In this document: piece by piece, positions 9,367 through 18,162 of the stretch
Position numbering within the stretch: the first letter of the stretch is position 1
Layout: each line of letters begins with the position of its first letter
DNA from: Paenibacillus sp. FSL R5-0912
GTDB lineage: Bacteria; Bacillota; Bacilli; Paenibacillales; Paenibacillaceae
Assembly (NCBI RefSeq): GCF_000758605.1
Contig: NZ_CP009282.1
Coordinates: forward strand, 558,001 to 622,000
Direction of reading: 5' to 3'
Length of the DNA: 64,000 nt
Notes under the pieces: generated by a model
Told to the model about the DNA's origin: nothing
What the model saw: only the letters and a program-made list of their open reading frames with translations
Database searches by the model: none
Program-made: the position numbers and the translations under genes

Positions 9367-10332
9367 ATGTGGAGTATATACCTGCTAGTGGTGCTGGTTG
9401 TTGTCGCGGGGATTTTGGCTTATGCCGGATTGTACTTTTATGGAGTGGCTATTAAGCGGGCACCCAAAGAATTCCTGGGCAAGACGCCGGATCTGAAGGT
9501 GGACCCGCCGGTAGCCGGGGCTTCGTGGGGGGAAGGGGCGGAATGGGTAGCACGGCAGAACTTTCGGGAAGTGGAGCTGGTCTCGGATGATGGACTGAAG
9601 CTGCGAGGCTACTATCTGGCTTCAGAGCGTGCTGCGGGCCGTACCGTAATTATTGCCCACGGTTATTCCGGCAAGGCTAAGGATATGGGGGCAACCGCCA
9701 AAAACTATTATGACAACCTGGGATATAATGTACTGCTGCCCGACGCCAGAGGTCACGGGAAAAGCGAAGGGGACTACATTGGCTTCGGTTGGCCGGAGCG
9801 CCGTGATTATCAGCAGTGGATCGGATTTATTCTGCAGGAGACCGGGCCAGAGGCGCAAATTGTGCTGCATGGCGTATCTATGGGCGGATCGACAGTGCTA
9901 ATGACCGCCGGTGAACAGCTTCCTCCGCAGGTCAAAGCCGTTGTCGCTGATTGCGGCTACACCTCAGTCAAAGCGCAACTGACTTACCAGCTGTGGCGGA
10001 TGTATCATCTGCCGGGCTTCCCCTTTGTGCAGATTGCCAGCCTGGTAACGCGGATGAAGGCAGGCTATTATTTCGGTGAAGCGTCAGCGCTGGAACAGGT
10101 GCGTAAAGCCCGGGTGCCGATTCTGTTTATCCATGGAGATGCGGATAAGTTTGTGCCTTTTGCGATGATGGATGAGCTGTATGGTGCCTGCAAGAGTCCT
10201 AAGGAGAAGTTGGTGGTGCATGGAGCGGGGCATGGTCTTGCCTATGATACGGATAAAAGGGAGTATATCCGCACGGTAGGCGATTTCGTGGAACGTTATG
10301 TACACAGCCCGGCAGCGGCTGATTGGGTCTAA
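9367..10332 (+). CDS. Alpha/beta hydrolase, membrane-anchored
   Basis: Protein of 321 residues. The start is ATG 9367 after AAAGGGTG; the longer open frame upstream crosses a terminator and is rejected. An N-terminal helix (YLLVVLVVVAGILAYAG) is followed by an extracellular-type hydrolase domain. The catalytic triad is visible: Ser in GVSMGGS, Asp in HGDADKFVP, His in GAGHGLAY; the HGYSGKAKDM segment supplies the oxyanion loop. It resembles the YqkD/FrsA-like group (COG1073) of serine esterases or peptidases. The substrate is unknown. It is monocistronic between two terminators. Confidence 0.82.
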   Translation: MWSIYLLVVLVVVAGILAYAGLYFYGVAIKRAPKEFLGKTPDLKVDPPVAGASWGEGAEWVARQNFREVELVSDDGLKLRGYYLASERAAGRTVIIAHGYSGKAKDMGATAKNYYDNLGYNVLLPDARGHGKSEGDYIGFGWPERRDYQQWIGFILQETGPEAQIVLHGVSMGGSTVLMTAGEQLPPQVKAVVADCGYTSVKAQLTYQLWRMYHLPGFPFVQIASLVTRMKAGYYFGEASALEQVRKARVPILFIHGDADKFVPFAMMDELYGACKSPKEKLVVHGAGHGLAYDTDKREYIRTVGDFVERYVHSPAAADWV

Positions 10333-10353
10333 AAAAGTCCCCGGAACGTAGAC

Positions 10354-10388
10354 GCGCCCGATATCCGCAAATAGCGGGTATCGGGCGC
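10354..10388. terminator. Hairpin after the hydrolase gene
   Basis: The arms GCGCCCGATA and TATCGGGCGC, with inner CCGC/GCGG pairs, form a strong stem. Only TTATTAT follows, so termination efficiency is uncertain. Confidence 0.6.
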
Positions 10389-10389
10389 T

Positions 10390-10781
10390 TATTATGTTCC
10401 ACACATGGGGCCTTTCCCTGCGTCAGGGAAGCAGCACAGCCATGTCTTATCGGTATATGAATCCCCCGCCGTTTGTGAGCGAAACGGGTGTCGTTGTTCC
10501 TTGTTATTTCCAGCAGCCGTGTGGCGAGAGAAATCCTTCCAATACGACAAAAGCCCTACCTCTCTTTTGTCCTTGCGGCTCCGTGGCCGCGCCAGTGCGA
10601 ATCGGAATGCTATGTTCGAATTTAATCTCATAAAAAGGAAAAGTACTGCAAGAAAACGTAAGATTTTGTGTCCAAACTGCCGATAATAAAGACAAGTAAT
10701 TTATCGGCCTGACATCTTCTTGATGGGGATAATCATACACGAAAACAAATATTATATTACTATAACATGTGATATATAGAA
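10390..10781. other. Non-coding stretch before the HD-GYP gene
   Basis: No convincing gene; the 79-residue frames on both strands lack start sites and sensible composition. It contains AAAAAGGAAAAGTACTGC at 10631-10648, nearly identical to a site at 2511-2526, and a hairpin with perfect 8-base arms GCCGATAA (10679-10686) and TTATCGGC (10701-10708). These may be regulatory for the HD-GYP gene. Confidence 0.4.
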
Positions 10782-12362
10782 ATGCAAGCCGATATTGGGC
10801 TGAGGCCGGGACGGATGATGGGACAGATGGGATTATACAGAAGATTTTTGGGGAATCAGATCCGGAATTACATATTCGGCTCAGCAGTAGCGGTGCTGGC
10901 GGTAGGGAGTTTGATTCTGCTCTCCTCGCTGAAGATTAGCAGCATTGAATACTTCAGGCTCTTGCTTGTGCTGGCCCTGTCATTCGTGATTATGGTAGTC
11001 CTGGAGATCGGTGTTTTTATCAATCAGATCAGACCGATACGCACTGCGCTGTATGAAGAGAACCTTAATTTGTCTATGCTGGAAGAGGCGTATCTGCATA
11101 CACATCAATTGCCGAAGCGCGCGGTTCAGCGGATTATGGGGCCTCACCTTCTGGGCTTGTCCCTCCCGGCTGTCCTGATGACCTTCTGGATGATCTACAA
11201 CGGCTGGATCACTATCCCGTATTTTTATCTGATTCTGGCTATGTGCGGCGCTGTTCTTGTGTCGTGTATGCATGCGCTGATTGAATTTTTTCTGACCTGT
11301 ACGGCCATTATTCCGCTGATCAAAGAATTCAGGAACCGGGCGCTGGAGCAGTACGGTGTCGACTTTTCTCTGGAAGGTCATGTATTCGTACCTATCCGTC
11401 CCAAATTTCTGGTGAGCTGCATGCTGATCGGCACCTTTCCGCTGTTCCTGTTCATCATGGCTACCCATATTCGCCTGAATGGTCAGGAGGGTCCTGTAGT
11501 TGTGGTGGGGCTTCAAAGTTACTGGGCTTGGGCAAGTATGGTGCTGCTGATCGGCACCCTCTTCTCCTCCATTGCAGCATGGCTGCTGACCAACAGTGTG
11601 CAGCATCCTATTAATGAGTTGTATCAGGCGATGAATCAGGTGAAGGACGGCTACCTGGTGCAGATGCAGGATGAGTACTCTGATGAATTCTCCAAGCTTG
11701 TAGCAGGATTTAACATGATGGTCCGGGGACTGCAGGCCCGGGAGCAACAGAACCGGCAGTTGCTCGACAGCTACTTCACTACACTCGCAGTGGCGCTGGA
11801 TGCCCGTGATCCTTACACAGCAGGGCATTCCCTGCGTGTCGCGGAATATTCTGTGATTATCGGCCAGCTGGCTGGACTAACCGGGCAGCAGTTGGACGAT
11901 CTGCGTAAGACGGCCTTGCTGCATGATATTGGTAAGATTGGGGTGAGAGACAGCATCCTGTTTAAGGAAGAAGCCCTGACCGATGAGGAGTTCGACCAGA
12001 TTAAGAGCCATCCTGTGCTTGGAGAGAATATTCTGCGGCAGATTGAACCGGTCGAAAAGATGGTACCCTATCTGGGCGGCGTCCGTTCCCATCATGAACG
12101 TTATGACGGTAAAGGATATCCGGATGGACTTGCCGGTACGAATATTCCTTTACATGGCCGGATTATCGCTGTGGCGGATGCCTATGATGCTATGACTTCT
12201 AACCGCCCTTACCGTAAAGGGATGGATCACGACCGGGCGCTGGCTATTCTAGAGCAGGGAAGGGGTACTCAATGGGACCCGGAATTCGCCGGCTTGTTTC
12301 TGTCTTACTTTGGGCGGAAGCCGGAACCTCTTCAAACAGGCTATACCGTCAAAACAGGATAA
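10782..12362 (+). CDS. Membrane HD-GYP domain protein (c-di-GMP phosphodiesterase candidate)
   Basis: Protein of up to 526 residues. The N-terminal half has about six membrane helices, followed by a HAMP linker (about 262-315) and an HD-GYP domain (about 332-510). Catalytic features are intact: LLHDIGKIG (His381, Asp382), the SHPVLGE and SHHERYDGKGYPDGL segments (GYP at 445-447), and ADAYDAMTSNRPYR. HD-GYP enzymes hydrolyse c-di-GMP, so this protein could lower the ligand of the two riboswitches just upstream. No good ribosome-binding site precedes ATG 10782; the ATG pair at 10815-10820 or a later one could be used. There is no sensory domain outside the membrane region, which itself may sense. 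Confidence 0.85.
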   Translation: MQADIGLRPGRMMGQMGLYRRFLGNQIRNYIFGSAVAVLAVGSLILLSSLKISSIEYFRLLLVLALSFVIMVVLEIGVFINQIRPIRTALYEENLNLSMLEEAYLHTHQLPKRAVQRIMGPHLLGLSLPAVLMTFWMIYNGWITIPYFYLILAMCGAVLVSCMHALIEFFLTCTAIIPLIKEFRNRALEQYGVDFSLEGHVFVPIRPKFLVSCMLIGTFPLFLFIMATHIRLNGQEGPVVVVGLQSYWAWASMVLLIGTLFSSIAAWLLTNSVQHPINELYQAMNQVKDGYLVQMQDEYSDEFSKLVAGFNMMVRGLQAREQQNRQLLDSYFTTLAVALDARDPYTAGHSLRVAEYSVIIGQLAGLTGQQLDDLRKTALLHDIGKIGVRDSILFKEEALTDEEFDQIKSHPVLGENILRQIEPVEKMVPYLGGVRSHHERYDGKGYPDGLAGTNIPLHGRIIAVADAYDAMTSNRPYRKGMDHDRALAILEQGRGTQWDPEFAGLFLSYFGRKPEPLQTGYTVKTG

Positions 12363-12398
12363 GGATGCAGCGTTCTTCCGGTTATCCTTATATTTCTT

Positions 12399-12442
12399 GC
12401 AGAAGCGGATGCCATCCAGTTTATGGAGGGTTCCGCTTCTGC
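12399..12442. terminator. Hairpin after the HD-GYP gene
   Basis: Perfect 11-base arms GCAGAAGCGGA and TCCGCTTCTGC, followed by TTTGCG; a moderate terminator. Confidence 0.6.
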
Positions 12443-12499
12443 TTTGCGTGCCTATTTTGTGAACTGCCATTGAAATGCGACAATTAACGACTACATTCA

Positions 12500-12528
12500 T
12501 TGAAGGATTGCGGGCGGACCGTTATAAT
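12500..12528 (+). promoter_or_regulatory. Promoter of the eetAB-ecf operon
   Basis: TTGAAG and TATAAT are separated by 17 bases and end about 40 bases before the first gene. No CRP/Fnr-like box was seen here. Confidence 0.6.
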
Positions 12529-12569
12529 TATTAAGTCTGGATTTTAATTAAAAAATAAGGGAGATTTCT

Positions 12570-12959
12570 ATGAAACGCGCAGATGTGCTGCTGATTTCTA
12601 TCGTTTTGATTGCTGCGCTCGCTTTTCTTGTGCCGAGATGGCTTTCAAATGATGCTGATAAAGGTGGGCCGGGCAAGGAACTTACGGCCAATATAACGGT
12701 AGACGGCAAGCTGTTCAAAACAGTAACGCTTACCAAAGAAGAGCAAACCATTGATATTCGCACAGATCGGGGCTATAACATTTTGAAGGTGCATGATTAC
12801 GGGATTGAGATGTACGATGCGGATTGTCCCGATCAGGTATGTCTCGGCTTTGGATTTATCACGCTGCCCAAGCAGACCATAGTATGCCTTCCGCACCGGG
12901 TATTAGTTGAAATTGCAAGCGGGTCGGGGGAGGATGAAGTAGATGCCTATGTCCAGTAG
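12570..12959 (+). CDS. eetA: NusG domain II protein, EetA-like
   Basis: Protein of 129 residues with an N-terminal membrane helix (VLLISIVLIAALAFLVP) and an extracytoplasmic NusG-II domain. Typical features are the VDGKLFKTVTL strand, ILKVHDYGIEMYDADCPDQVC with its two cysteines (Cys-Pro-x-x-x-Cys), and KQTIVCLPHRVLVEI. Family members are found next to Gx transporters and, in Listeria, EetA of the flavin-based extracellular electron transfer locus belongs here; its biochemical role is unknown. The ribosome-binding site AGGGAGA precedes the ATG. It overlaps the next gene by 17 bases, so translation is coupled. Confidence 0.75.
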   Translation: MKRADVLLISIVLIAALAFLVPRWLSNDADKGGPGKELTANITVDGKLFKTVTLTKEEQTIDIRTDRGYNILKVHDYGIEMYDADCPDQVCLGFGFITLPKQTIVCLPHRVLVEIASGSGEDEVDAYVQ

Positions 12960-13506
12960 TGAATCGGCTACAGCGCTGAAACGGACGGTCATTATTGCGA
13001 TTTTCGCGGCCGTTGCCGTAGTGCTGAGTATTGTCGAGGCTCAGATTCCGCTTGCGGGAATGGGGCTGATGCCCGGAGCCAAGCTGGGGTTCGCCAATAT
13101 TATGATTTTGACCTGTATTTACTTTTTGCGTGGACGAGATGTGTTCGTGCTCGTCATTCTGAAGACGCTGCTGACTGCATTTCTGCTTGGCACACTGTCC
13201 AGTCTGCTCTTCAGCCTGTTCGGCTCGTTGTTCAGTTTTGTGGTCATGTTCGCGCTGGTCAAGCTGGGGGGCAAGAGGTTCAGTGTCATCGGAATCAGTA
13301 TTGCAGGGGGCCTGGCTCATAATACAGGCCAGTTGCTTGCGGCCTCGTTTGTATTCAATTCAACGAGTATTTTCTACTACTTGCCGATTCTGCTGATTAC
13401 CGGGATTGTGACGGGGATTGCTGTCGGCTTCGCCGTGCGGTATGTCGTAGACTCGCTATCCAAAATATCCTTGTTTGAAGAGTTCCTGAACGGACCGGGC
13501 CACTAG
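12943..13506 (+). CDS. eetB: Gx transporter family protein, EetB-like
   Basis: Integral membrane protein of 187 residues with about five or six helices, of the family once annotated as heptaprenyl diphosphate synthase component I. Diagnostic stretches: IVEAQIPLAGMGLMPGAKLGFANIM near the N-terminus and GGLAHNTGQLLAASFVF. These proteins resemble ECF-type S components in size and topology. In Listeria the homolog EetB is needed for extracellular electron transfer. Here it is directly followed by a full ECF energising module, which suggests that it could serve as its substrate-binding partner. The substrate is unknown. Confidence 0.75.
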   Translation: MPMSSSESATALKRTVIIAIFAAVAVVLSIVEAQIPLAGMGLMPGAKLGFANIMILTCIYFLRGRDVFVLVILKTLLTAFLLGTLSSLLFSLFGSLFSFVVMFALVKLGGKRFSVIGISIAGGLAHNTGQLLAASFVFNSTSIFYYLPILLITGIVTGIAVGFAVRYVVDSLSKISLFEEFLNGPGH

Positions 13507-13525
13507 CTGCGGAAGGATGACTAAC

Positions 13526-14392
13526 ATGAATCAATCGTACAAAGATACAGAGGCCGGTGAGGAACCGGCCGTTATTACGCTTGCGGGAGTCTCGTTCGGA
13601 TATGATCCGGAGCATCCGATTCTCCATGACATAAACGTGTCTATCCCGCAGGGCCAATGGGTAAGCATTGTAGGACCCAACGGCTGCGGGAAATCTACGC
13701 TCGTCAAGCTTCTGAATGCACTGCTGCCCAAGAGTGCCGGGGAGATTACTGTCTGCGGACATACGCTGCAGGAAGAGACGATTGGAGACATCCGGCGATG
13801 CATCGGGATGGTGTTCCAGAATCCGGATAACCAGTTCATCGGACAGACGGTAGAGGAAGATATCCTCTTCGGCCTGGAAGGCCTGTGTCTGCCCTACGAA
13901 GAGATGAAGCAGCGGCTTGATCTCTATACCGAGAAGCTGAGCATTGATCATCTGCTGTCCAAGCATCCCGGAGAGCTGTCGGGCGGACAGAAGCAGCGTG
14001 TCGCGCTTGCTTCGATTCTCGCCATGAAGCCAGGCATCGTCATCCTCGACGAGGCCTCTTCTATGTTGGATGAAGGCAGCCGTGATGAGCTTATGGGCAT
14101 TCTGCGGGACATGCAGGCAGAAGGGGCGTACACGATACTGCTGATTACACATGATCCGGATGAGATCCTGGCTTCGGACCGAGTGCTTGCGCTGCATGGC
14201 GGAAGCATAGCGGCGGATGTGCCGCCTGCGGAGCTGTTCCGCAATGAAGACCTGCTGGAGAAATGCCATTTGCGGGAACCCTACCCTTGGCGTCTTGCCC
14301 GTGAGCTGCAGAGCCGGGGGATTAAGGTGGATGTACCCGCCAGCGAAAAGGAGCTTATAGACACACTATGGTCATACAACTTCAGCAAGTAA
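13526..14392 (+). CDS. ecfA1: ECF transporter ATPase A1
   Basis: ABC ATPase of 288 residues. Walker A GPNGCGKST, Q-loop MVFQNPDNQF, signature LSGGQKQRV, Walker B IVILDEASSMLDE (Ala where most have Pro), and switch His in LLITHDPDE. The NPDNQF Q-loop and SSMLDE are typical of the EcfA1 (CbiO) type. The start is ATG 13526, nine bases after GGAAGG, rather than 13517, which abuts that site. It powers uptake of a micronutrient together with EcfA2, EcfT and an S component. It overlaps ecfA2 by 25 bases. Confidence 0.9.
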   Translation: MNQSYKDTEAGEEPAVITLAGVSFGYDPEHPILHDINVSIPQGQWVSIVGPNGCGKSTLVKLLNALLPKSAGEITVCGHTLQEETIGDIRRCIGMVFQNPDNQFIGQTVEEDILFGLEGLCLPYEEMKQRLDLYTEKLSIDHLLSKHPGELSGGQKQRVALASILAMKPGIVILDEASSMLDEGSRDELMGILRDMQAEGAYTILLITHDPDEILASDRVLALHGGSIAADVPPAELFRNEDLLEKCHLREPYPWRLARELQSRGIKVDVPASEKELIDTLWSYNFSK

Positions 14393-15270
14393 GCTACACG
14401 TATGCTGACCGCAGTATGTGGAAGCAGACGGCGCTGCATGGGATTAATCTGAATATTGCCCAGGGGTCACTGACCGGGATTGCCGGGGCAACGGGCTCCG
14501 GTAAGTCTACACTGCTCCAGCTGTTCAACGGGATTCTGAAACCGACAAATGGTACGGTGCAGGTGCTTGATGTGACCATCACTGCAGGAGAGAAGTCGCC
14601 GAAGCTGCTTCCGCTGCGCCGGCGGGTCGGACTGGTCTTTCAATTCCCGGAGCAGCAGATGTTCGAAGATACGGTGGAGAAGGACCTCTGCTTCGGGCCG
14701 CTCAACTTCGGCGTGAGTCTGGAGGAGGCCAAGGAGCGGGCACGCAAAGCGATGACGGACATGGGCCTGGACCTTGCCCTGCTGGAGCGCAATCCGTTCC
14801 GCCTGAGCGGCGGACAGATGCGCAAAGCCGCCATCGCCTCGGTGCTGGCGATGGACCCGGACATTGTCGTGCTGGATGAGCCGACAGCGACGCTGGACCC
14901 GGTAAGCCGCGCTGAGCTGATCGCGCTGCTGGAGCGGCTGTGCCGCGAGCAGGGCCGGACGATCATTATCGTGACGCACCGGATGGATGAGCTGCTGCCG
15001 TATGCCGACAGCTGGGCCCTGCTTAAGGACGGCGGGCTCGCCTTCCAGGGCAGCGGCCAGGAGCTGGCCGCTGATCCGGCGATTCTGGAGCGCTGCGGAC
15101 TGACGGTTCCGCAGTCGCTCCGGTACTGGCAGGCCGTCGCTGAACGCTTCGGCCTGGCCGGCGAGAAGCCGCTCCTTACGGCAGAGGCCCTCGCGGAACG
15201 GATCGCCGCCCTGCTCGAAGAGCACAAGAACACCGGCGGTATGGTGGAAAAGGGGAATGGCCATGAATGA
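14368..15270 (+). CDS. ecfA2: ECF transporter ATPase A2
   Basis: ABC ATPase of 300 residues. Walker A GATGSGKST, Q-loop VFQFPEQQMFE, signature LSGGQMRKAA, Walker B IVVLDEPTATLDP, switch His in IIVTHRMDE. The FPEQQ loop is characteristic of EcfA2. It should form a heterodimer with EcfA1. The GC content of this gene is clearly higher than that of its neighbours. The start lies inside the end of ecfA1 behind AAAAGGAG. The stop overlaps ecfT. Confidence 0.9.
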   Translation: MVIQLQQVSYTYADRSMWKQTALHGINLNIAQGSLTGIAGATGSGKSTLLQLFNGILKPTNGTVQVLDVTITAGEKSPKLLPLRRRVGLVFQFPEQQMFEDTVEKDLCFGPLNFGVSLEEAKERARKAMTDMGLDLALLERNPFRLSGGQMRKAAIASVLAMDPDIVVLDEPTATLDPVSRAELIALLERLCREQGRTIIIVTHRMDELLPYADSWALLKDGGLAFQGSGQELAADPAILERCGLTVPQSLRYWQAVAERFGLAGEKPLLTAEALAERIAALLEEHKNTGGMVEKGNGHE

Positions 15271-16054
15271 ACGCCTTCTGCTGGGACGCAGCATTGATAC
15301 GGGCTCATGGGTGCATAAGCTGGATGCCCGGTCCAAAATTACGGGCATGCTGCTCTACGTAGTGATTATCCTGCTGTCCAATTCGTGGATGGAGATCGGG
15401 CTCATAGCTGTGTTCTCCATCATTGTTATGGCAACCACCCGCATCCCGCTTAAATATTTCATTAAGGCTGCGAAGCCTTTGCGTTATCTGATGGTATTCA
15501 TCTTCATTGTGCAGTCCCTGTCCGTGAAGGAAGGGGATGTCCTGTGGTCGCTCGGCTCCTTCTCGCTGCATGAGGGAGGCCTGCGGCTGGGGGCATTCTC
15601 GGTCATCCGCATGCTCTTCCTGCTGACCTTCACGGCACTGCTGACCTTTACGACAACGCCCGGCAAGCTGAACCAGGGCCTTGAAGGTGTGCTTGCTCCG
15701 TTTAAGAAGCTCGGTCTGTCACCGGACCGGATTACGCTGATGATCAGCATCGCGCTGCGTTTTATCCCGACGATCCTGGATGAAGCGCAGATTATTCTGA
15801 AGGCGCAGGCCTCGCGCGGTGCGGATCTGAAGGAGCTCCCTTTGAAAGAGAAGGCGCGGATGCTCGTCTCCCTTCTGGTTCCGGTCATCGCCAGTGCTTT
15901 CCGGCGTGCCCAGGACCTGGTGTATTCCATGGAAGCCCGGGGCTTCCGTATGGATGCGCCGCGCAGCCGGTATCACCGCCTCAGGTGGGGCGCTGCTGAT
16001 ACGCTGTTTGTTGCTATGTTCGTTGTCTTGGGAATTGCAGTAGCATTATTGTAG
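15263..16054 (+). CDS. ecfT: ECF transporter transmembrane protein T
   Basis: Membrane protein of 263 residues with four to six helices and the two coupling motifs of EcfT: QASRGAD and SMEARGFRMD, the helices that contact the two ATPases. The start is ATG 15263, seven bases after AAAAGGGGA; ATG 15257 is too close to it. In most Bacillales the ecfA1-ecfA2-ecfT set lies beside ribosomal protein genes; here it follows eetAB, so it is either a second, dedicated set or a relocated one. Confidence 0.9.
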   Translation: MNERLLLGRSIDTGSWVHKLDARSKITGMLLYVVIILLSNSWMEIGLIAVFSIIVMATTRIPLKYFIKAAKPLRYLMVFIFIVQSLSVKEGDVLWSLGSFSLHEGGLRLGAFSVIRMLFLLTFTALLTFTTTPGKLNQGLEGVLAPFKKLGLSPDRITLMISIALRFIPTILDEAQIILKAQASRGADLKELPLKEKARMLVSLLVPVIASAFRRAQDLVYSMEARGFRMDAPRSRYHRLRWGAADTLFVAMFVVLGIAVALL

Positions 16055-16075
16055 GAAGTTTAGGAGGAAACAAGA

Positions 16076-18001
16076 ATGGCACGTTATTTTAATGGTAAAG
16101 AGATTGAATTATTGGCACCTGCCGGAACGTTTGAGATCTTCAAGGCTGTGATTGTATCGAAGTGTGATGCCGTGTACTTCGGCGGTCCGGTGCTGAATAT
16201 GAGAATGATGCGCAAGGGCTACAACTTAAGTCACGAGGAAATAATTGAAGCGGTGTCGATCGCCCACAAGCTGGATAAAAAAGTATACGTCACTGTAAAC
16301 AATCTGTTCAGCGAAGAAGATGTGGAAGAAGCCCGAGAGTACCTGCGGTTTCTTGACGGAGCCCGTCCGGATGCGCTGATCGTTCAGGATATGGCTGTGC
16401 TGGAGCTGATCCGTGAGATGGAGCTTACCGTTCCGGTTCACGCTTCGGTCATGATGAATGTGCATAATCTGGAGATGATTCACGCACTGAAAGAGCTAGG
16501 CGTCAGCCGGGTCGTTACCTCCCGTGAGATGGATCTGCAGACAGCGAAGCTGCTGGGAAGCAGAAGCGGTGTAGAGCTGGAATATTTCATCCATGGCGAT
16601 ATGTGTTCCGTGCATGGAGCGAACTGCTATTTCAGTTCCCAGGTGTTCGGGATGAGCAGCAACCGGGGCAAATGCATGAAGCCTTGCCGCTGGGATTACC
16701 GGATCAAACGTGACGGCTATGTCTTCCCTGCGGAATACCCGCTGGCCGTGAAGGATATGTTCATGTATGAGCATCTTCCGGAGCTGATTGAGTCCGGCAT
16801 TACTTCCTTCAAAATTGAAGGCCGCATGCGCGACCAGGAATTTATGGTGAACCTGGCGAACAGCTACGGTGATGCAATTGACCGCTATATCGATGATCCG
16901 CTGGGCTTTGACCGTACGGTGGATTCCAAAGAGCTGTATAAGAACCGCAAACGTGACTTCTCGACCGCCTATGCTTTTGGCAAACCGGGACTTGCGAATA
17001 TCAACCGCCGTTATGAAGGTACAGGCAAGTTCTACAGCACTGGCAAAGTGTTCAGTACACCGACTGCAGAACGTGAGCTGTCCGAAGCGCGGGTAATGCA
17101 GCTGCGCGAACGGCTGGCCGAAGACAAACGCAGTAGGCAGACGAAGCCGGAGCTGGCTGTGCGGGTGAACAATATGGAACAGGCACGTCTCGTGCTGGAG
17201 ATGGGTGTAGAGAGCTTATATATACCGGGTGATGTGTTTGAGCCGGACCGTCCGTTCACGAAGCAGGATATTAAGGAGCTTGGAGCCATCAAAGGCCGGA
17301 CCAAGCTGTACCTCGGAATGCCGCGGATGATGACGGAGCTGCATTTTGATCAATATGACCACTTGCTGAACGGGGAGAAGCTGCCGATTGACGGCTTGAT
17401 GATTACGAACCTCGGAGCGATCCGCCGCTATCGCGGGACCGGATACCCGATGATTGGCGATGCCAACCTGAATGTTTACAACCACCTGTCTGCCGGACTG
17501 TATACCGGACTCGGCCTTACGAAGCTTACAGTTTCACCGGAAATGACATTGGAGCACTTTGCCTCCTTCGTCTCCCGCAGCGATTTGCCGCTGGAGGTTG
17601 TGGTTCACGGAACGCCGGCGCTGATGTATATGGAGCATGATCTGTTCGAGAATACAGAAGTGATGGAGCCGATTGGTGAGGAAGACAACCAGTTTGTCAG
17701 CAATGCTGTGCTGGTGCTCAAAACCGATAAGGGTGAGAACCCGGTCTACCGCGACCAATATGGCCGCTGCCACCTGCTGTTCGCCAAAGAGCTGTGTTAT
17801 CTGCCGATGCTGGATGAGATGAACGGACTTGGAATTGCGAGCTTCCGGATCGAAGGGGCTACTTACAGCACGGATGAACTCCGCACGATTATTGCTGCTT
17901 ACCAGGCTGCGATGAATGGAGCAAAGCTGGGCGATGATCTGCTGGGCGGACTGAAGCCAGTATATGCGGGCTACACACTAGGCTCACTGCAATTTAATTA
18001 A
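16076..18001 (+). CDS. U32 family peptidase-like protein (RlhA/TrhP type)
   Basis: Protein of 641 residues, start ATG 16076 after AGGAGGAAA. It has the U32 fold: LLAPAGTFEIFKAVI at the N-terminus, HASVMMNVHN, the family signature EYFIHGDMCSVHGANCYFS, cysteines in NRGKCMKPCRW, and KIEGRMRDQEFM. Members once called collagenase-like peptidases are now known in several bacteria to be prephenate-dependent RNA hydroxylases with an iron-sulfur cluster (RlhA on 23S rRNA, TrhP on tRNA). The length suits the long RlhA-like group. It follows ecfT by 21 bases, probably same transcript, although no functional link to transport is evident. Confidence 0.8.
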   Translation: MARYFNGKEIELLAPAGTFEIFKAVIVSKCDAVYFGGPVLNMRMMRKGYNLSHEEIIEAVSIAHKLDKKVYVTVNNLFSEEDVEEAREYLRFLDGARPDALIVQDMAVLELIREMELTVPVHASVMMNVHNLEMIHALKELGVSRVVTSREMDLQTAKLLGSRSGVELEYFIHGDMCSVHGANCYFSSQVFGMSSNRGKCMKPCRWDYRIKRDGYVFPAEYPLAVKDMFMYEHLPELIESGITSFKIEGRMRDQEFMVNLANSYGDAIDRYIDDPLGFDRTVDSKELYKNRKRDFSTAYAFGKPGLANINRRYEGTGKFYSTGKVFSTPTAERELSEARVMQLRERLAEDKRSRQTKPELAVRVNNMEQARLVLEMGVESLYIPGDVFEPDRPFTKQDIKELGAIKGRTKLYLGMPRMMTELHFDQYDHLLNGEKLPIDGLMITNLGAIRRYRGTGYPMIGDANLNVYNHLSAGLYTGLGLTKLTVSPEMTLEHFASFVSRSDLPLEVVVHGTPALMYMEHDLFENTEVMEPIGEEDNQFVSNAVLVLKTDKGENPVYRDQYGRCHLLFAKELCYLPMLDEMNGLGIASFRIEGATYSTDELRTIIAAYQAAMNGAKLGDDLLGGLKPVYAGYTLGSLQFN

Positions 18002-18162
18002 TAATAATTCAATTTTAAAATAACACAATGGCGAGTATAATAACGGTAGCGGCGCATTCATAAGTAATTTTTTTCACAATATAGTAAGCCTGAATCATAT
18101 TTTCTTATCCACATCATGGACATCATCTTGGATCATCAGCAGCTGAAAGTGAGGGAACCTTC

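Noticed and set aside
10392..10686. Overlapping 79- to 93-residue frames on both strands
   Set aside because: No ribosome-binding site, poor composition, and no similarity recognised; treated as non-coding.
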